Shown here: in pieces, positions 24,881 to 36,751 of the stretch
Layout: the number at the start of each line of letters is the position of its first letter
Numbering within the stretch: position 1 is the stretch's first letter
From: Pelomyxa schiedti
Lineage: Eukaryota; Evosea; Pelobiontida; Pelomyxidae
Assembly (NCBI GenBank): GCA_020536535.1
Contig: JAHLWZ010000628.1
Coordinates: forward strand, 1 to 40,711
Length of the DNA: 40,711 nt
Direction: 5' to 3'
Notes under the pieces: generated by a model
What the model saw: only the letters and a program-made list of their open reading frames with translations
What the model was told of the DNA's origin: nothing
Database searches by the model: none
Made by a program: the position numbers and the translations under genes

Positions 24881-27602
24881 TCAAGGCAATGGTTTCATGC
24901 CCCGTAATTGACATGTGCTTAAGTACAATTGACGAGCAGGGGAGGGTGTGTCAACTAACATTGAGCCAGGGACTGGTTCCCAGTTGACTTTATCTGTGTA
25001 GTAGTACAATGCAAACCGTTCCTTCCTGTTGTGCATGAGTTCTGTGTTTATAAGTTGTCAGTACATCCGATGTAGTAAGGTAGATCACTTACGCCAGACG
25101 GAAGCTGTCGTGGCGTGGAGCTGGAGTCGTAGTATACTTCCATATGGATCTGTTTGCATCACTTGGCCTATGGGACCTAGTTTTTCCTCTACGAGATAAA
25201 GCCGACTTGGTTCAACAATGACCACTACGTCCATCATCGGAACGATAAACTGCGGTTCGGCAGCTGATTCCAAGCTGCTGAACAGCGGTCTCAGGGCGCC
25301 GTGGACTTGTCCCATTCCTATATGTGTTTGTTGAAAAAAAAACAGGAAGTGAAGGAGGGGACTGGCTGTACCTCGATGAATGGAATCAGAATGGAAGGTG
25401 CAATGGGTCAAAGTAAGCAGAAGGCCAGTGATCTTGGTAAATTTGGTGGATCACATTAATGCCATGGTGGGATCTTATGGGAAACTCACTCGAGAACCAC
25501 ATAGCTGCTCTGAGGTACACAAGATCGGGAAACTGGCTTCAAGGCAAGAGGCTATTTCTCTAACATTCAGGGAGGGTTCCACCGCCAATACGTTGTCCTC
25601 GAACACACAGAGAATCCTCAACTCGGATACATTTAGCTCACGACATTTTTCGTTCAGACTCTTGATGTCGGAACCCTTGTGACAAGAGATAACTGCGACA
25701 TGTTACGTGCAGATACACGCCATTATGCACATACAGGAAAGAAATTCCGGTGACAGAGGGCTTGCTGTAAATGTGAAATCGTTGTGACGATTGGGTGACT
25801 TGCCAGAGACTGTGGCAGAGCGAGTGAGCCGTATTTGTGTGAATATGACTGGTCGCTCCATCTAGGAAAGGGCAGAAGTAATGAAAGTGATGAAGTTGGG
25901 GAGCCTTACATCAAAAAGCGATTCGTTAGGACCCGGCTCCATCAGAGAAGGGAACAACAAGGGACGCATATCCTCGGGCTCATGAGAGAGTGCCTGGAAT
26001 AATAAGGTGGGGCAAGGGGTAAAAGGCTGCTTTATTTCATCTGAGGGTAATTTTAATACACACACCATATGCAAACTAGAAAAGATATTGCACACCACAC
26101 AGCAGCTTGTCACTGGCCAATATCATCGGCTTTTCGACGTCACCAGAAGACCAATTGACTCCAACAAAAGCTCCACACCCGGCTACAGTCAAAGTTTCAC
26201 ATCTCGTTCCATTCATGGCAATGATGCGTCTAATGATGCGTGGTTTCTTGAAACCGTAAGGGGAGAAAAAAAGTATTGATGGGGAAGTGGCGCACCTCAC
26301 TTTGTCTGTAGAACATTGGAATAGAGTCGTGCATGGTTCCCGATAGGATTCGGCACATGGTTGTATTCTTGGATGGGAATGGGTAGACTGATTGCAAGTA
26401 TATAACAAGAGGACCACTGGCAGAGCAGTTATGTATGGCTGCCTCAAGCTGGAAAATGTGGGAAACCATAATAAAAGACGAGACGAGTTCCTACCCTAGC
26501 ATTTGAGGACTGGAGAAACTCTTTAGCCCTGTATTTTTGGGCTTCCACTGGTGAAGGAATATTTGCTTTCACCATGGAAAGAAGGGAGCGCTGAAGAAAC
26601 AAGAAGTTTCCTAGCAGTTGCTTCCGCAGGGGTCGCAAAGTAGAGTCTCTCCTAGAACGTTTTAGTATTGATAGCAGTTGGTTAAGTCAATCTTACTCTA
26701 GTTCCAGATTTAAGGTTTTGCCAAAGCGCCTGAGGTCTTCTTCTGTGGCGGTTGTGTAGATTTTGACAAGAGGCTCCAAAACATATTTCTCAAAGCCAGT
26801 GACAGAAGTACCTTCTTCACCTTTCTAATTTTATGAGAGATCAGATATCACTCTCTGAGTGGAGGTGCCCAACCTTCAACCAACGCGAGTGAGGGACGTC
26901 CCAGCACCAATTTCCCCACAATTTTTCGACTAATTTGTCTTCCTCTATTCCTAACTTCTGTGCGTACACTCTTGCAAATGTGGGCAAAGTGAATCCCCAA
27001 TTTTGCAGTCCACATGAAAACAAGACGTTTCCCTTTATCTTTTTCAGCAAGGGAATCAAAAGGGAGCCTATTACACACTCTGTCGGGTCTGGCGTTCAGG
27101 TCTCCCATTGTAGAATCACCCTTCAGGTGATAGGCTACAACTGAGTTGAACTCCTGTACATGGGCATATATCCTGTTGCTGAGCTCGGAAATGGTACAGG
27201 TCGTGTCACTCAACAGTACATCTAGCTTGTTCACACAGAGAAGTGGTTTAACTTTGTGTTTAATAGCTTTTGCAATGAGCATGTGCTCAGTGGGACCAAA
27301 GCCATCCTGGACAGTGGTTACGAGTAAGCAGCCGTCGATAACTGTCCAGACACTGGAAATTATCAGAAGGATCAAATATTAAAAATGACGTGTACTTCTC
27401 AAGGAAGAATTCCCTATGAAAGTTCACACATGTGATTTCCCCCCTTTCCTGGTGCAAAAGAGGCACTACTCGCGGATTTATTGTGATCCCTCTCTACAGG
27501 TAACCATTAAACAAGTCGTGGAAATATGAGTGCAAAGTACCAATTGTTCATCTTGTCGGGTATCAGTATAACGCATTTCTCCAGCGGGCTTCGCCCATAA
27601 AG
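24881..27602 (-). CDS. Degenerate eEF2-like protein, probably the C-terminal half of a VIT-VWA-eEF2 fusion
   Basis: Spliced exons follow elongation factor 2 from the switch-1 region to the C-terminus. The blocks are LWAKPAGEMRYTDTRQDEQL, RGITIN, VIDGCLLVTTVQDGFGPTEH, PLLCVNKLD (G4 intact), MGDLNARPDR, then NVLFSCGLQNWGFTLPTFAR and KLVEKLWGNW. Domain II-III blocks are ANIPSPVEAQKYRAKEF and SGPLVIYLQSVYPFPSKNTT. Domain IV has GKSPNRHND and SIHRGMGQVHGALR, keeping the His-Arg-Gly of the diphthamide loop. The end, VNWEPVPGSM then LRGMKPLP-stop, matches the EF2 C-terminus. Missing are the whole G1 P-loop region, a recognisable G3 (the DxPGH position reads VNFHREFFLE) and the GELHLE segment of domain III. 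The protein therefore cannot be a normal GTPase. Homology begins upstream of the first ATG in this part (MRYTDTR), which argues that it is spliced from the VWA exons. Confidence 0.82.
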
Positions 27603-27640
27603 CTAATCGAAGGTGAGAAAGGGAATTGTATGGGGTAGAC

Positions 27641-29991
27641 TTAAACTTTACCAGAAGGTGGTACCACCGCTGGAATTCCAGAAGCCGTAGTTGTCTCGGT
27701 GATGCTTGTTGCTGCTGATGGAATTTCAGAAGATGTCATACTTTCAGAGACAGCTGTTTCACGTTTTTGAACTGCCACAAAAGATGTGTACTTGGACAGT
27801 AAAGAATGTCTGAAAGAAATTTGAGCATATACAAGAGGTCAATCAAGAGCTTCTCAACTTTATTCCAAGACTGATAATGAGAGACTGTGCTTCTGCGCCT
27901 GATATCCCTGAAATAAAGCCCATCTCGAGGTCTCTAATGTACCTTCTGGCAGAAAGCTTGGAAATTTGATTTCCTGTCTGGAAGTGGTTGGCCGAATCTC
28001 GTTTTGGAGAAACTTACAGAGGTAATTTGGGCAAGATCTAAAGCGACAGTCCATGATTGCTCCTTTCCAGTGCTATCTGTGCCACAGAGTGTAACACTTC
28101 CCCGACTAGAGTTTGAAGCAGGAAACGAGGCATAGGCAACCAGATTTCCACCAGAAAACACAGGGGGTAAGGTAGAGGGTATGCACACAATTGGGGTAAT
28201 CCCTGTGTCGAATTTTAGGCTGAGATTCACTAGAGCAGGCTGTAGGGCATTAGACATCTGTGAAGTTGCCTCCTCTCTTAAACTTGAATCACCAAGTACC
28301 ATGACATGTGTTCCATTGCCTTTGTTGAAATTTTAATTTTGGTGCTTAGTGATAGGGGAGTTAACCTGATTTGGCAAGATTTTCAGCAAGTTCCTTGGAA
28401 GCAGGACCAATCCCAAAGCTGAAGATCCGGATGGTGCCTGCTCGATTGTGCACAGCCATGAGTACTTCTTGTGAATTTGAAATTTCTCCATCCTTTCAAA
28501 TTGTAAGTGGAAAAAACCTCAATACAGTGCACATACAGTAAAAACCATAATCTGTCTCGAGGCACCTGGCTTTAACGGTTGAGAAAAAATGGACTCCAAG
28601 GGTTGCAGTATTTCAGTGCCTGTGACGACTGTTATTTTACCGTTGTTGAAAAAAAAAGGGCACCTCCGAGATCAGCTTCCATTGCCCAAACCCGGGGTGT
28701 TGCCTCTGAAATCTGAGTTGTTGAGGCAATGACTGGAGAAGGGTAAAAAGACTCATATGTCGAACCAAAGCGCACAATGTCTGCAAAGAGTCAAAAGAGG
28801 AACAAAAGGAAAACATGCACCTACTGAAGAATACATTTGATGGAAGGAGTCCAAGACACGAACTTAAGGTCGATCGAGTGGTAGCAATCCTGCTTCCAGA
28901 CATGCCTACATTTGGTAAGCTGAACTCGACTCAAAGATTGATACTTACTTCCTGAACAATCTACCAGGAAAATAAATTCTGTGTTAAGCAGAGCCGAAGC
29001 TGTGTCGAAAAGGGGATTGAACGTGATCATTGCAGTTTTGCTAGGTGATTGGTCTGCAAACTCCACCCAGACATTTGGCTCATGTATGCCAGCATATGAA
29101 ATAAGTAAACGGAAATCGCTTTTCAACGACTCCGCCAGCTAACAAGTAACATAAGAGCACGACTTTTAAAACTGATATTTACATTCAGAGATACTGTTGC
29201 CTTACTGCCAGAGAGTGTGCTAGTGCACATGGGGTGAGATGGAGATGAGATGTGTGATATTTCGGAGGCCATGCTTATACTGATTGAAACGCTACAGGTT
29301 GGTGACGGAAAACCTTTGGAGTGTTGGAATACAGCTAGGTTTCACTTGCAAAACTGTTACCAAGGTGCGATGGAGTGATCTGTGTGGGTAAACAAAACTC
29401 AATACTGTTGTGTTCCTGTGGATCCACGGGTAATTCCTAGTCGGTGCTTAGATAGCTAGCTTTTCAGGTGGGAAATGCCTGTGTGTAGTGTATCTTTAAA
29501 AGAACTTTCTCGGTTGGGAGAACGTTTCCACAAGACGCGCGGAAAAAAGAAGGACCAAGCTGTTCTATTAGAAAAGCACTGTGCCCTTGTTTTTTTAAAA
29601 AAAGTTAGTTAGAACTACTTCGAGTCACTCTAAAAGTGGGAGTACCTGAGGCAATCGAGTCATCATACTTATTGGCAGCAGTAGTTTTCTCCATGATTTG
29701 TGCTTGAATGACCCTTTATCATAATGAGCGCCGGATAAAAATGAACTATGGGAAAGCAAAAGCAAAAGCAAAAGCGAACTTGTTTGTGGTCACGACAGTG
29801 ACACCATAGACAGCCGCCGTTGCAGGCATCTGAAAAGTAACGAAGCCCTCCACGGGCCCCGCTGTGTTATTGACATACTCCTGCTCCACCTCTACGTCGC
29901 AGCTCCACCCCTCGATTCTCGCCGCCACCGCGACGCGCGTAAAAGCCAGGGGAGGCATCGTGCCGACTTTCGGAATTGTGGGTGTCGCCGC

Positions 29992-30033
<42 letters not shown>

Positions 30034-30189
30034 GGCCGACGTTGGCGGCGGGGTGGTCCGTGCGTACGGGGGCCCCCCAATCAGGCAATCCTGCAACGTA
30101 GTGCACCCCCTGTCGAAATCCCCAACTACAACAATGTGCCTCATCGTGGCAGCACCGCCTTCGAGCTCGCATGTCACGAACTTCTCCAT
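27641..30189 (-). CDS. VIT and von Willebrand factor A domain protein, probable N-terminal half of the fusion
   Basis: The start MEKFVTCELEGGAATMRHIV (30189) precedes a GC-rich linker with a poly-Ser tract. A VIT domain follows: VAVAARIEGWSCDVEVEQEY, EGFVTFQMPATAAVYGVTVV, then AQIMEKTTAANKYDDSIAS, GHSAFLIEQLGPSFFRASCG, VLPTEKVLLKIHYTQAF and HNSIEFCLPTQITPSHLG. The VWA domain has the MIDAS strand EFIFLVDCSGS (near 28970-28940), IATTRSTLSSCLGLLPS, then DGEISNSQEVLMAVHNRAG and IRIFSFGIGPASKELAENLA. A sandwich-like region follows (PPVFSGGNLVAYASF; SWTVALDLAQITSV). The last exon has LLSKYTSFVAVQKRE, typical of VWA5A/PARP4-type proteins, then a Thr/Ser-rich linker to VVPPS. Without further splicing it stops as GKV-stop at 27641. 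With the 49-nt intron 27651-27603 it runs in frame into the eEF2-like part. Confidence 0.88.
29756..29775. repeat. Short (GCAAAA)n tandem repeat in intron
   Basis: About three and a half copies of GCAAAA on the + strand, giving (TTTTGC)n in the sense strand of the VIT-VWA gene. They lie just inside the first intron, between the donor near 29780 and the acceptor near 29746, and probably form its pyrimidine tract. Confidence 0.6.
29993..30031. repeat. (GAC)n/(GTC)n trinucleotide repeat encoding poly-Ser
   Basis: About thirteen GAC units in a row. In the sense (minus) strand the repeat is read as TCG codons and makes a poly-Ser run just upstream of the VIT domain. The same GC-rich, simple-repeat character marks other first exons in the window. 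Confidence 0.85.
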
Positions 30190-30453
30190 CGTGAACGAGA
30201 CGCGATTTTTATTTCTTTGACTTGTTTTCGGCAAACATCAGCGATACGCACCATCACACCGGTTCAGGAGCCATTCCAGGAATCGTTCCTGCACCGGATT
30301 TGAGGGAGAACGGACCCAAGAAAAAAGGTACGAAGAGAGTGTGATGAAACGAAACTGTTCTGACGGCGGAACGAAGACAGGAAAGGGTGAAAGTGTAGTT
30401 TGGGGTTGTCTGGTTTAGGGAACACACCCAAAGTGCGGGGATTTAGTTTAGTT

Positions 30454-32948
30454 CTAGGGGAATGAGAACTGTGCCGGGGATGGTGGTGCGAAACGGAAGG
30501 GAATTTGTGTGGTGGTGGTTGGTGTTGGGTCCACAGCTTGCTCCTCTGATGCCGGAAGGAAGAAGTTGTCCATAAGGCTCCGTGCTTTCTCAGCAACAAA
30601 CTCAGACGGGTGCTTCAGAAAAAGTTAGAAAGTGGCACACCAGATTTAATAGATACCGAGCCAAGGATGTGCTCTAGTTTTTCGGGTACATCAGCATCCT
30701 ATGGGGGGTAAGAGGTAACTTGGGTACAAGTATACACTATTTAACACCTCAAGCTTGACAATGAGCGGGTTCGGTTTTTCGCCTTCGCCTGTTTGAAGAA
30801 TGGCTTTAAGTGAATCGAGAATTGCAGCAACTAGCTTGATGTCGTTAGCGTCTAATAGCTGAGCCATATTCGCTGACTAGGAGTAAGCTAAGTGCTAAAC
30901 CACAAAAGCGGATACCTAGAATATTGCATCTCAGCAGTATGGCAACTTGCTCGGGAGAACTTGATGTTATAGCATTGCATATTGCCCAGCAGCATTCTTT
31001 CTTTATTTCGAAGTCTTTCACATTATTAGTATGGGAAGTACTAAGCACTCCGCCTACCTGCAGTCGTAAACTTGTCACACAATGCAGCAATGGCGCCGTG
31101 TTTAAAAAGTTCTGCGAGTTGACCCCTATTTCTTTGAGAAGTTTTCCAGGAAATTACTACATACGACGTGCCAGCACAAATATTACTCAAAGCCCAGCAA
31201 GCCTCTTTTTGCTGAAATTTTTTTTCACTTTCCAACAGGCCCATGAAAAGTTTAATTGCACCTGCTTCAATAGCTGCATTTGTCTGTGCGTGATTCCCAC
31301 TTACAGCCTACAGAAGGTGAAAAAAGAAAAGGAAAAGACAAGTGACATTTCCAAAAATCCTAATGAGAATAAGTTGGAAACATTAGAATAGAATAAAGCT
31401 CACCTAAAAGCCGGTATTTGCAAATTGATTTTCCCGGTGCGTGCGAAGTTGGCAACATGCGGGAAAACGCCAGCTTTAATTACGGAATCTAACTACATAA
31501 ATTAGGAGGATATTGCAAATGTCAGGCAAGTACAAATTCTTCCCCACAGTCAGAACAATAGACTGTACACCTGTGTTACCCAGGGTAAGAGACGGAAAAG
31601 AGCAGTAATAATAATAAAAAAAGTATCAACGTGCCAAAGTGCATCTACTTGTACATCGGGATCTGGGTACTAGTCTCGGTCAATGTAGAATATATTATTA
31701 ATAAAGAGTTAAAATTTTCTTCAGATAAGACTCACCACAAGCAATGACGGTAAAAGGGCAATGGCACCCTTTACCATATCGAATTCTGGTGCTTTTTGTT
31801 TTGTTTACTGATGCAAACAATTGAGTGGTAACAAACCAGGATTCTTGTGTCGGAAGATGTTTGATAGAGTCCTAATGAATACGATTAACAAAATAAATGG
31901 GATAAAAAAGACAACCAAGTAGAGTTCTTAATAAGGATAGGCAAATTGATGTCAACTGTTAGCTGGAAAATTAGGAATAAGAAAAAGAAAAAAAAGAGTG
32001 AGAAGAAAGGGGAATTAAAGAAAAAAAAAAATACAATTCTCAACAAAGGTTGCATAATTCCCATGTACACAACAGCATTTCTATGCTCGTTGTTATCACC
32101 TGCAATATTGCCTAAAGCCCATATAGTCTGTAAGGGAAAGCCCATCAGTTTGGCAAAAACGCTCAATTTATAGACCTGGACACGCAAATCTGGACCTCCC
32201 ATTGACAAAGAACTGATTAGCACAGGAAGTGCCCCACTTTTGATTACTTCCTCTATGTTGGCTGAAGTGCCACTTGCAACTTGCTTGCTTTTGAGCAAAG
32301 ACGGTAATAATAAGTCAATTACCATTAGTAAGAATCCAAGCCGCTGAAAAAGGTAAATACATCATAAGAAAGAAGGAACACAGAAAGCAGAGTTACCTTC
32401 TAACTGCAATTTAGGGTGATCCATCTAAAAAAAAAAAAAATGAATATAATCTTTACAGTTAAGCCCAAGAACCATAGTTAAAAATTTGGTAATGGTGGGT
32501 AGTATCCCGGTAGCAATAAGTTCATCAATTGGAGCATTTGATTCTTAACAACACATAGTTATGAAGTTGCATTGTGAAGGGAAGAGCTATACCAACTGAC
32601 AGTACTTTACGGATTTCAGTGGCCCCAAGGAGACACATTTCATAATTGGGGCTCCTGCAAGCATTAGCCATCTCTTTTATGCTCTTTCGAAGATGAGACT
32701 CCATGGAAAACCCGGCCAAAAAAAGAAGAAAAGAATTACAGAGAAGGCAGCAGGGGCCGACGAACGTGCAACGATGTTTCTCCTCTTGTTTACCGTCTCC
32801 TCTCGCTTGTTTTTCCGTACTGTGACGACAAACTCCTCCCGCTTCTTCCTGACATCATCGGGATCTACGCCGTGTGCCTTTACAGCATCTCTGTGTGTTG
32901 AAGATGTCGTCTGTGTTCCCTCCGTAGGTGTTGCCGAGGCGCTCATCA
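30454..32948 (-). CDS. KPNA: Importin subunit alpha (karyopherin alpha)
   Basis: Adaptor that binds nuclear localisation signals and carries cargo to importin beta. It starts MSASATPTEGTQTTSSTHRD. The importin-beta-binding region has VRKKREEFVVTVRKNKREE and VNKRRNI, rich in basic residues. Armadillo repeats follow across many short introns: SPNYEMCLLGATEIRKVLS, APIDELIATGILPTITKFL, KLQLEAAWILTNVASGTSAN, IEEVIKSGALPVLISSL, QTIWALGNIAGDNNEHR, FDMVKGAIALLPSLL, GAIKLFMGLLESEKKFQQKE, ACWALSNICAGT and FKHGAIAALCDKF. The C-terminus has HPSEFVAEKARSLMDNFF and ends APPSPAQFSFP-stop (30456-30454). The W/N array expected for cargo binding is present in the repeats I could read, but the middle exons (31400-31900) are only partly resolved. 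A-runs on the + strand at 32022-32031 and 32428-32441 are its intronic T tracts. Confidence 0.92.
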
Positions 32949-33361
32949 GATCTCGCAGTACTTCAAGTTTTGTTTATTCTTTGGAGATCTAATTTGGCAT
33001 TAGCACCTAAAACAGGATCATCTCTGGTGGCAAGTGCGCCGGGGTTTTATGCACTCTTGTATGTCAAACCAGTACCAAGAGTCTGAGCTCTTAAGCAGGA
33101 ATTCGGTACTTCTTCTAATCTCCCGCTAAAAGACACCAATTTTGTGCCGACAACAATTGGCTGAATAAAATAATCAACAGACCGGAACGCTGTCGTTTTC
33201 GTGTCATCGCCCAGTCTCGGCGGTCTGGTGTTTTTTTATTTCAGCCAATTTATTCCACTTTTCCTGCAACGAAATTTTCGTCTTCGACACTAACCGCACC
33301 GTGTATTGCACTTCGACGCGTCGTCAACGTCAACGTGAACGTGGCTACACCTCCCACAATT
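32949..33361. promoter_or_regulatory. Putative bidirectional promoter region
   Basis: A 413-bp gap between divergent start codons of importin alpha (-) and the low-complexity membrane protein (+). I see no ORF with domain signal. The composition is balanced compared with the GC-rich exon that follows. No canonical TATA element is placed confidently. It most simply holds the two promoters and 5' UTRs. Confidence 0.4.
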
Positions 33362-36300
33362 ATGAACAACAAGGCGACGGGCAGCGGATTTGCTGCCCCC
33401 GTACCTGATCCCCAGAGCCGGGCGCCTCCCCCAGCGGCATCTGACCCCGGCGTATCTCGCGGCCCTCCTATGACCTCAGCCGCGTGCTCCTACGACCGAG
33501 TCCAGGCCGCGGCGCAAGGCCCTGGTCACGTCTGGGGCCCGGTACACCCGTGGGACACATCGTCATCGGGCCCCAAGTCGAAGCCAAAGTCAAACGGGGC
33601 TGCCTTATTCCTACCTTCGGGAATGTGGGACATGGAAGGAGTCGGAGGCGGCGGGGATTACGAGAACGAGGGCGTGGGCGTGGGCGTGGACGCGTACGCC
33701 GAGGCGGACGACGAGGGCCCCGACGAGAACATTCCCAGATGCGGAGGCGAGAGCGCCAACATGGGCGAGCCGAAGCGGCTCTCCCCGAAGAAACCAGCCC
33801 CGCGCGGATTTGGGCTGGGGATGGGATTCGGGCTGGGGTGGGCTGAGGGGACTGGCACAGGGAGCGGGAGCGGGGACGAGGGCGACGACGGGGGGAACGT
33901 GATGATGGAGGGCCTGGTCAGCGGGATCCTGGGCGAGACCGACGACTCCGGGGCCTCCGAGTCGCAGGGCGGCAGCTCGGGGGGCAGCGGCGGGGGCACC
34001 CACGTGTCGGAGGGGCTGGGCGTGGTCATAGCCTCGGCCGGGGGCGGGGCGCCGGAGGAAATCGGGGATTATTTCGGGGTGCCCGCCGAGCCCCCGCAGT
34101 GTGGCTTCCACTGTGGGTGGAACGAGTCCTGCGAGGCGAGTTCTCCCGAGGGAATGTTTCTGGCACCTTCGCACCTTGTGGGTTCTGATTCTGCTGTGGA
34201 TGACAAGGGGTACACTTCCAAGTGTTGCCAGCCTGCCGAGCACTGGGTAACCCTCACCTCTTTTTTTTTTCCCCCTAATCTCCATTTGTACACTTTCAAA
34301 TACCTATTCTTTATTTTCCTTTGTGTTCCTGAGAACATTGTTTGACATAAACTTCTTCTTAGATACATCCAAATGGACATGAAAGCCCTAGTGCCATGGC
34401 CAATAGCAGTATTAATCATCCGGCAAACCAAACTTCTAATTTCAAACCTCCCAAACTTCAAAATGCTCCACCAGTACTCTTGTACAGAAAAAGTACGGAA
34501 TACCCAACCAAACAAGCAAACTTTTGTACAGCACCACCACTCAATATGGCACACACTACTTCGCAAAAATTGAAGTCTAAATGCCTTGACTACGCACACC
34601 CAAGTCCCCCTGCACTACTTTCAAAATCAGTAACAGCCAAAGATAGTTGCCTATCCCCGGTACTCAAATAATGCCAATAAAGTAATCAAATAACACAGTT
34701 AATTACCTAACAATGAGGTCTCGAAAAACTGACTAGATTTCTAATAAATGATTATAATTTGCTGCAGAGAAACCAAAGAGGATGGGAGAATATTACACCT
34801 CCGAAATCTGGTAATAAAAATGGGGCACATTTTCAGTCTCCACCTAGATTCCGTCCCTTTCCTGGTTGCTCTCAGGGAGCTCCATTAGGTTGAGTTTAAC
34901 CATCATTCTTCCTCTTACCCCTGTAGGCATACCAAGATTCAGCACTGCCTATGAAGGTCAAACCTACTACACAGGTACTGGGTACACCAAGCCACTTGGG
35001 TATTCCTTACAAGAAGCATCAAGTCTCCCAAAATCACCTCATCCAAACTTTGCTTCTCAGACCTACAATTACAGCCGATTTCAGCAATCATATCCCCTGC
35101 ACTTTCCCAATGTCCCAACCCACTACAACGAGCCTGTCGGGACGAACTATCGCCATCGCTCTCACAGTCACGAAAACTTGTACTTCACAGTGAGGTACCC
35201 CAACTACCACAATCCTAGACCGTCATCGTCTCCTTCAGTTCCGTCGTCACCAAAATCGTCTTCTACACCTTCCACACCGCGCCTATCTTCACCTCAACTT
35301 CCCCCTGTTCGCTCTTCCTCACTTCCATGTACCCCTCCCTCATCACCCTTGTACATAGCTGAAGAAGTACCCCGATACAAGAACAAGAAGTTTTCACACC
35401 TGGATCCAAAAAAGGCAAAGTCACGCAAAACAACAACTACTACAACAACCCATACAACAACTCGTACAACAACACATACCACAACGAAAACAAAAACTAC
35501 AACCAAAACCAAAACAAAAACTTCGTCCACACCTGCAGCAAAACTACGTAGTACAACTCATGAGTCTGAAAGTAGCTGTGAAATTGCTAGTTCAAGTGAA
35601 GAACTCAGTAGTGATAATGAGACGTCTGAAGAAGGTTCAGAGCTTGATCTAGAAGAGGTGACCAGTGAAAATGGTGATACGGAACAAGAAAAATCTTCTG
35701 ACGCTGGTGAGGAAAACACAGATAATCCAACACGCGAGAGGGGGAATGAACAGATAAAAAAGGGGGAGCTGTCATTACTAGCTTCAAGACAAAAGTGCAA
35801 CAATCCAATAACCGCGACATCCACCAAGTCGGAGCCAAGTTTCCAAAAGAAGCCAGCAGTTACAAACAAGAAGGCTTGCACCTCTTCCACTCTACCACTT
35901 GTCCAGTCTACTTCTCAGCCATCCCCAAAAGTCAAATCTAAACCCAGAGAAATGACATCCAAGTGCTGCAGGCAGCACGTTGTGCGCATTGTTGTGCTAT
36001 GCAGCGTTGTAACAGTTGTCACCTTTGTGACCCTCTTTTCCGGCCCCCCGCGCAGCCCACAGCTACTTGAACCCCATTCACCACCTGTAAGGATAGTGTC
36101 AGCACATCATCCCCCAGTAGTTCACTCCCCCAATGCATTCATGAAGTATAATCCAGACATTCTCGGCCCAGCGGAAACATCAGAAGAACAAGTTGAAGCC
36201 CTTGTGCAGCGGGCCGCAGCTGCCCTTTCTGATTTCAAGCTTCTTCCAACATCAGCAGAAAATTTCCCACCACCTCCGCTTCCTATGGGTTCCCCTGATG

Positions 36301-36497
36301 AACTGCATGACCACATACAGTCTGCATCTCTGACCAAAGTCACAGCAGTAACATGTGTCTGTGTTGTGATGTGTGTATTGATGTTCCTCCAGTCATACAA
36401 CCTCATCCGCGGATGTTTGTATCCGAAGGCCGCGCACCCACAAGTCACAATGACAACCAAGTCCCACCCTCATAGACGAACAGCGATTAGAGCATAA
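33362..36497 (+). CDS. Large low-complexity protein with two C-terminal membrane segments
   Basis: Not recognised by family. The first in-frame ATG is 33362 (MNNKATGSGFAAP). The GC-rich exon 1 is Gly/Pro/Glu-rich and ends GFHCGWNESC...CCQPAEHW. Intron 1 (about 34246-34362) leads to an Asn/Pro/Ser-rich exon. A phase-0 donor at 34660 (gtactc) and acceptor at 34766 give SPRNQRGWENITPPKSGNK, and a second intron then leads in phase to IPRFSTAYEGQTYYTGTGYT. The rest is Tyr/Pro/Ser-rich, a Thr/Lys repeat (about 35428-35520) and an acidic stretch. Two hydrophobic segments follow: VVRIVVLCSVVTVVTFVTLF (near 35980-36040) and VTAVTCVCVVMCVLMFL (near 36340-36390). The long 3' part has no early in-frame ATG, so it is probably spliced to the 5' exons. 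If intron 2 is retained, the protein stops at 34671 without membrane segments. Confidence 0.65.
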
Positions 36498-36751
36498 TCC
36501 CCATCCCAGAGTCTGGCAACTGCTCATTTTCCGATACCAATCCCATTTCAGGCACAGCATATATATTCACTAGTCCCCATTGAACTGGCCTATTGTAAGC
36601 CTCCTTTGTAACCTAAGAAGAAATACATGTAATACCCCAATGTCCTTGTGCTGTTCAATCTGATGAAACAAAAAAAAAACCCAAAAACACACAAATCCCT
36701 GATCAACATCGAAAAGGGAGTTCAGAAAAGTTTAAAAAAAAGTGGGTGGTG
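36498..36751. other. Intergenic region between two + strand genes
   Basis: A 254-bp AT-rich gap with an A9 run near 36670 and an A8 run near 36734. It holds no reading frame or element I can support and presumably contains the 3' end of the upstream gene and the promoter of the Rab gene. Confidence 0.4.

Noticed and set aside
27362-27405. Frameshift in the eEF2-like gene near FDPSDNF/VWTVIDG
   Set aside because: A 44-nt GT-AG intron with donor after GAGAA explains the frame change and gives LENVWTVIDG.
29993-30031. GAC repeat as a possible CRISPR or satellite array
   Set aside because: It is an uninterrupted trinucleotide run coding poly-Ser in an exon, with no spacers.
30187-30236. Longer N-terminus of the VIT-VWA protein
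   Set aside because: It begins at TTG, not ATG. MEKFVTC at 30189 is the first ATG in frame.
33611-34287. Minus-strand open frames of about 120-225 codons opposite the GC-rich exon of the membrane protein gene
   Set aside because: GC-rich simple sequence keeps all frames open. No domain or splice support, and the plus frame splices onward consistently.
34866-36497. Independent gene for the 543-codon open frame
   Set aside because: Its first codon is TTG and no early in-frame ATG exists. In-phase introns connect it to the upstream exons.
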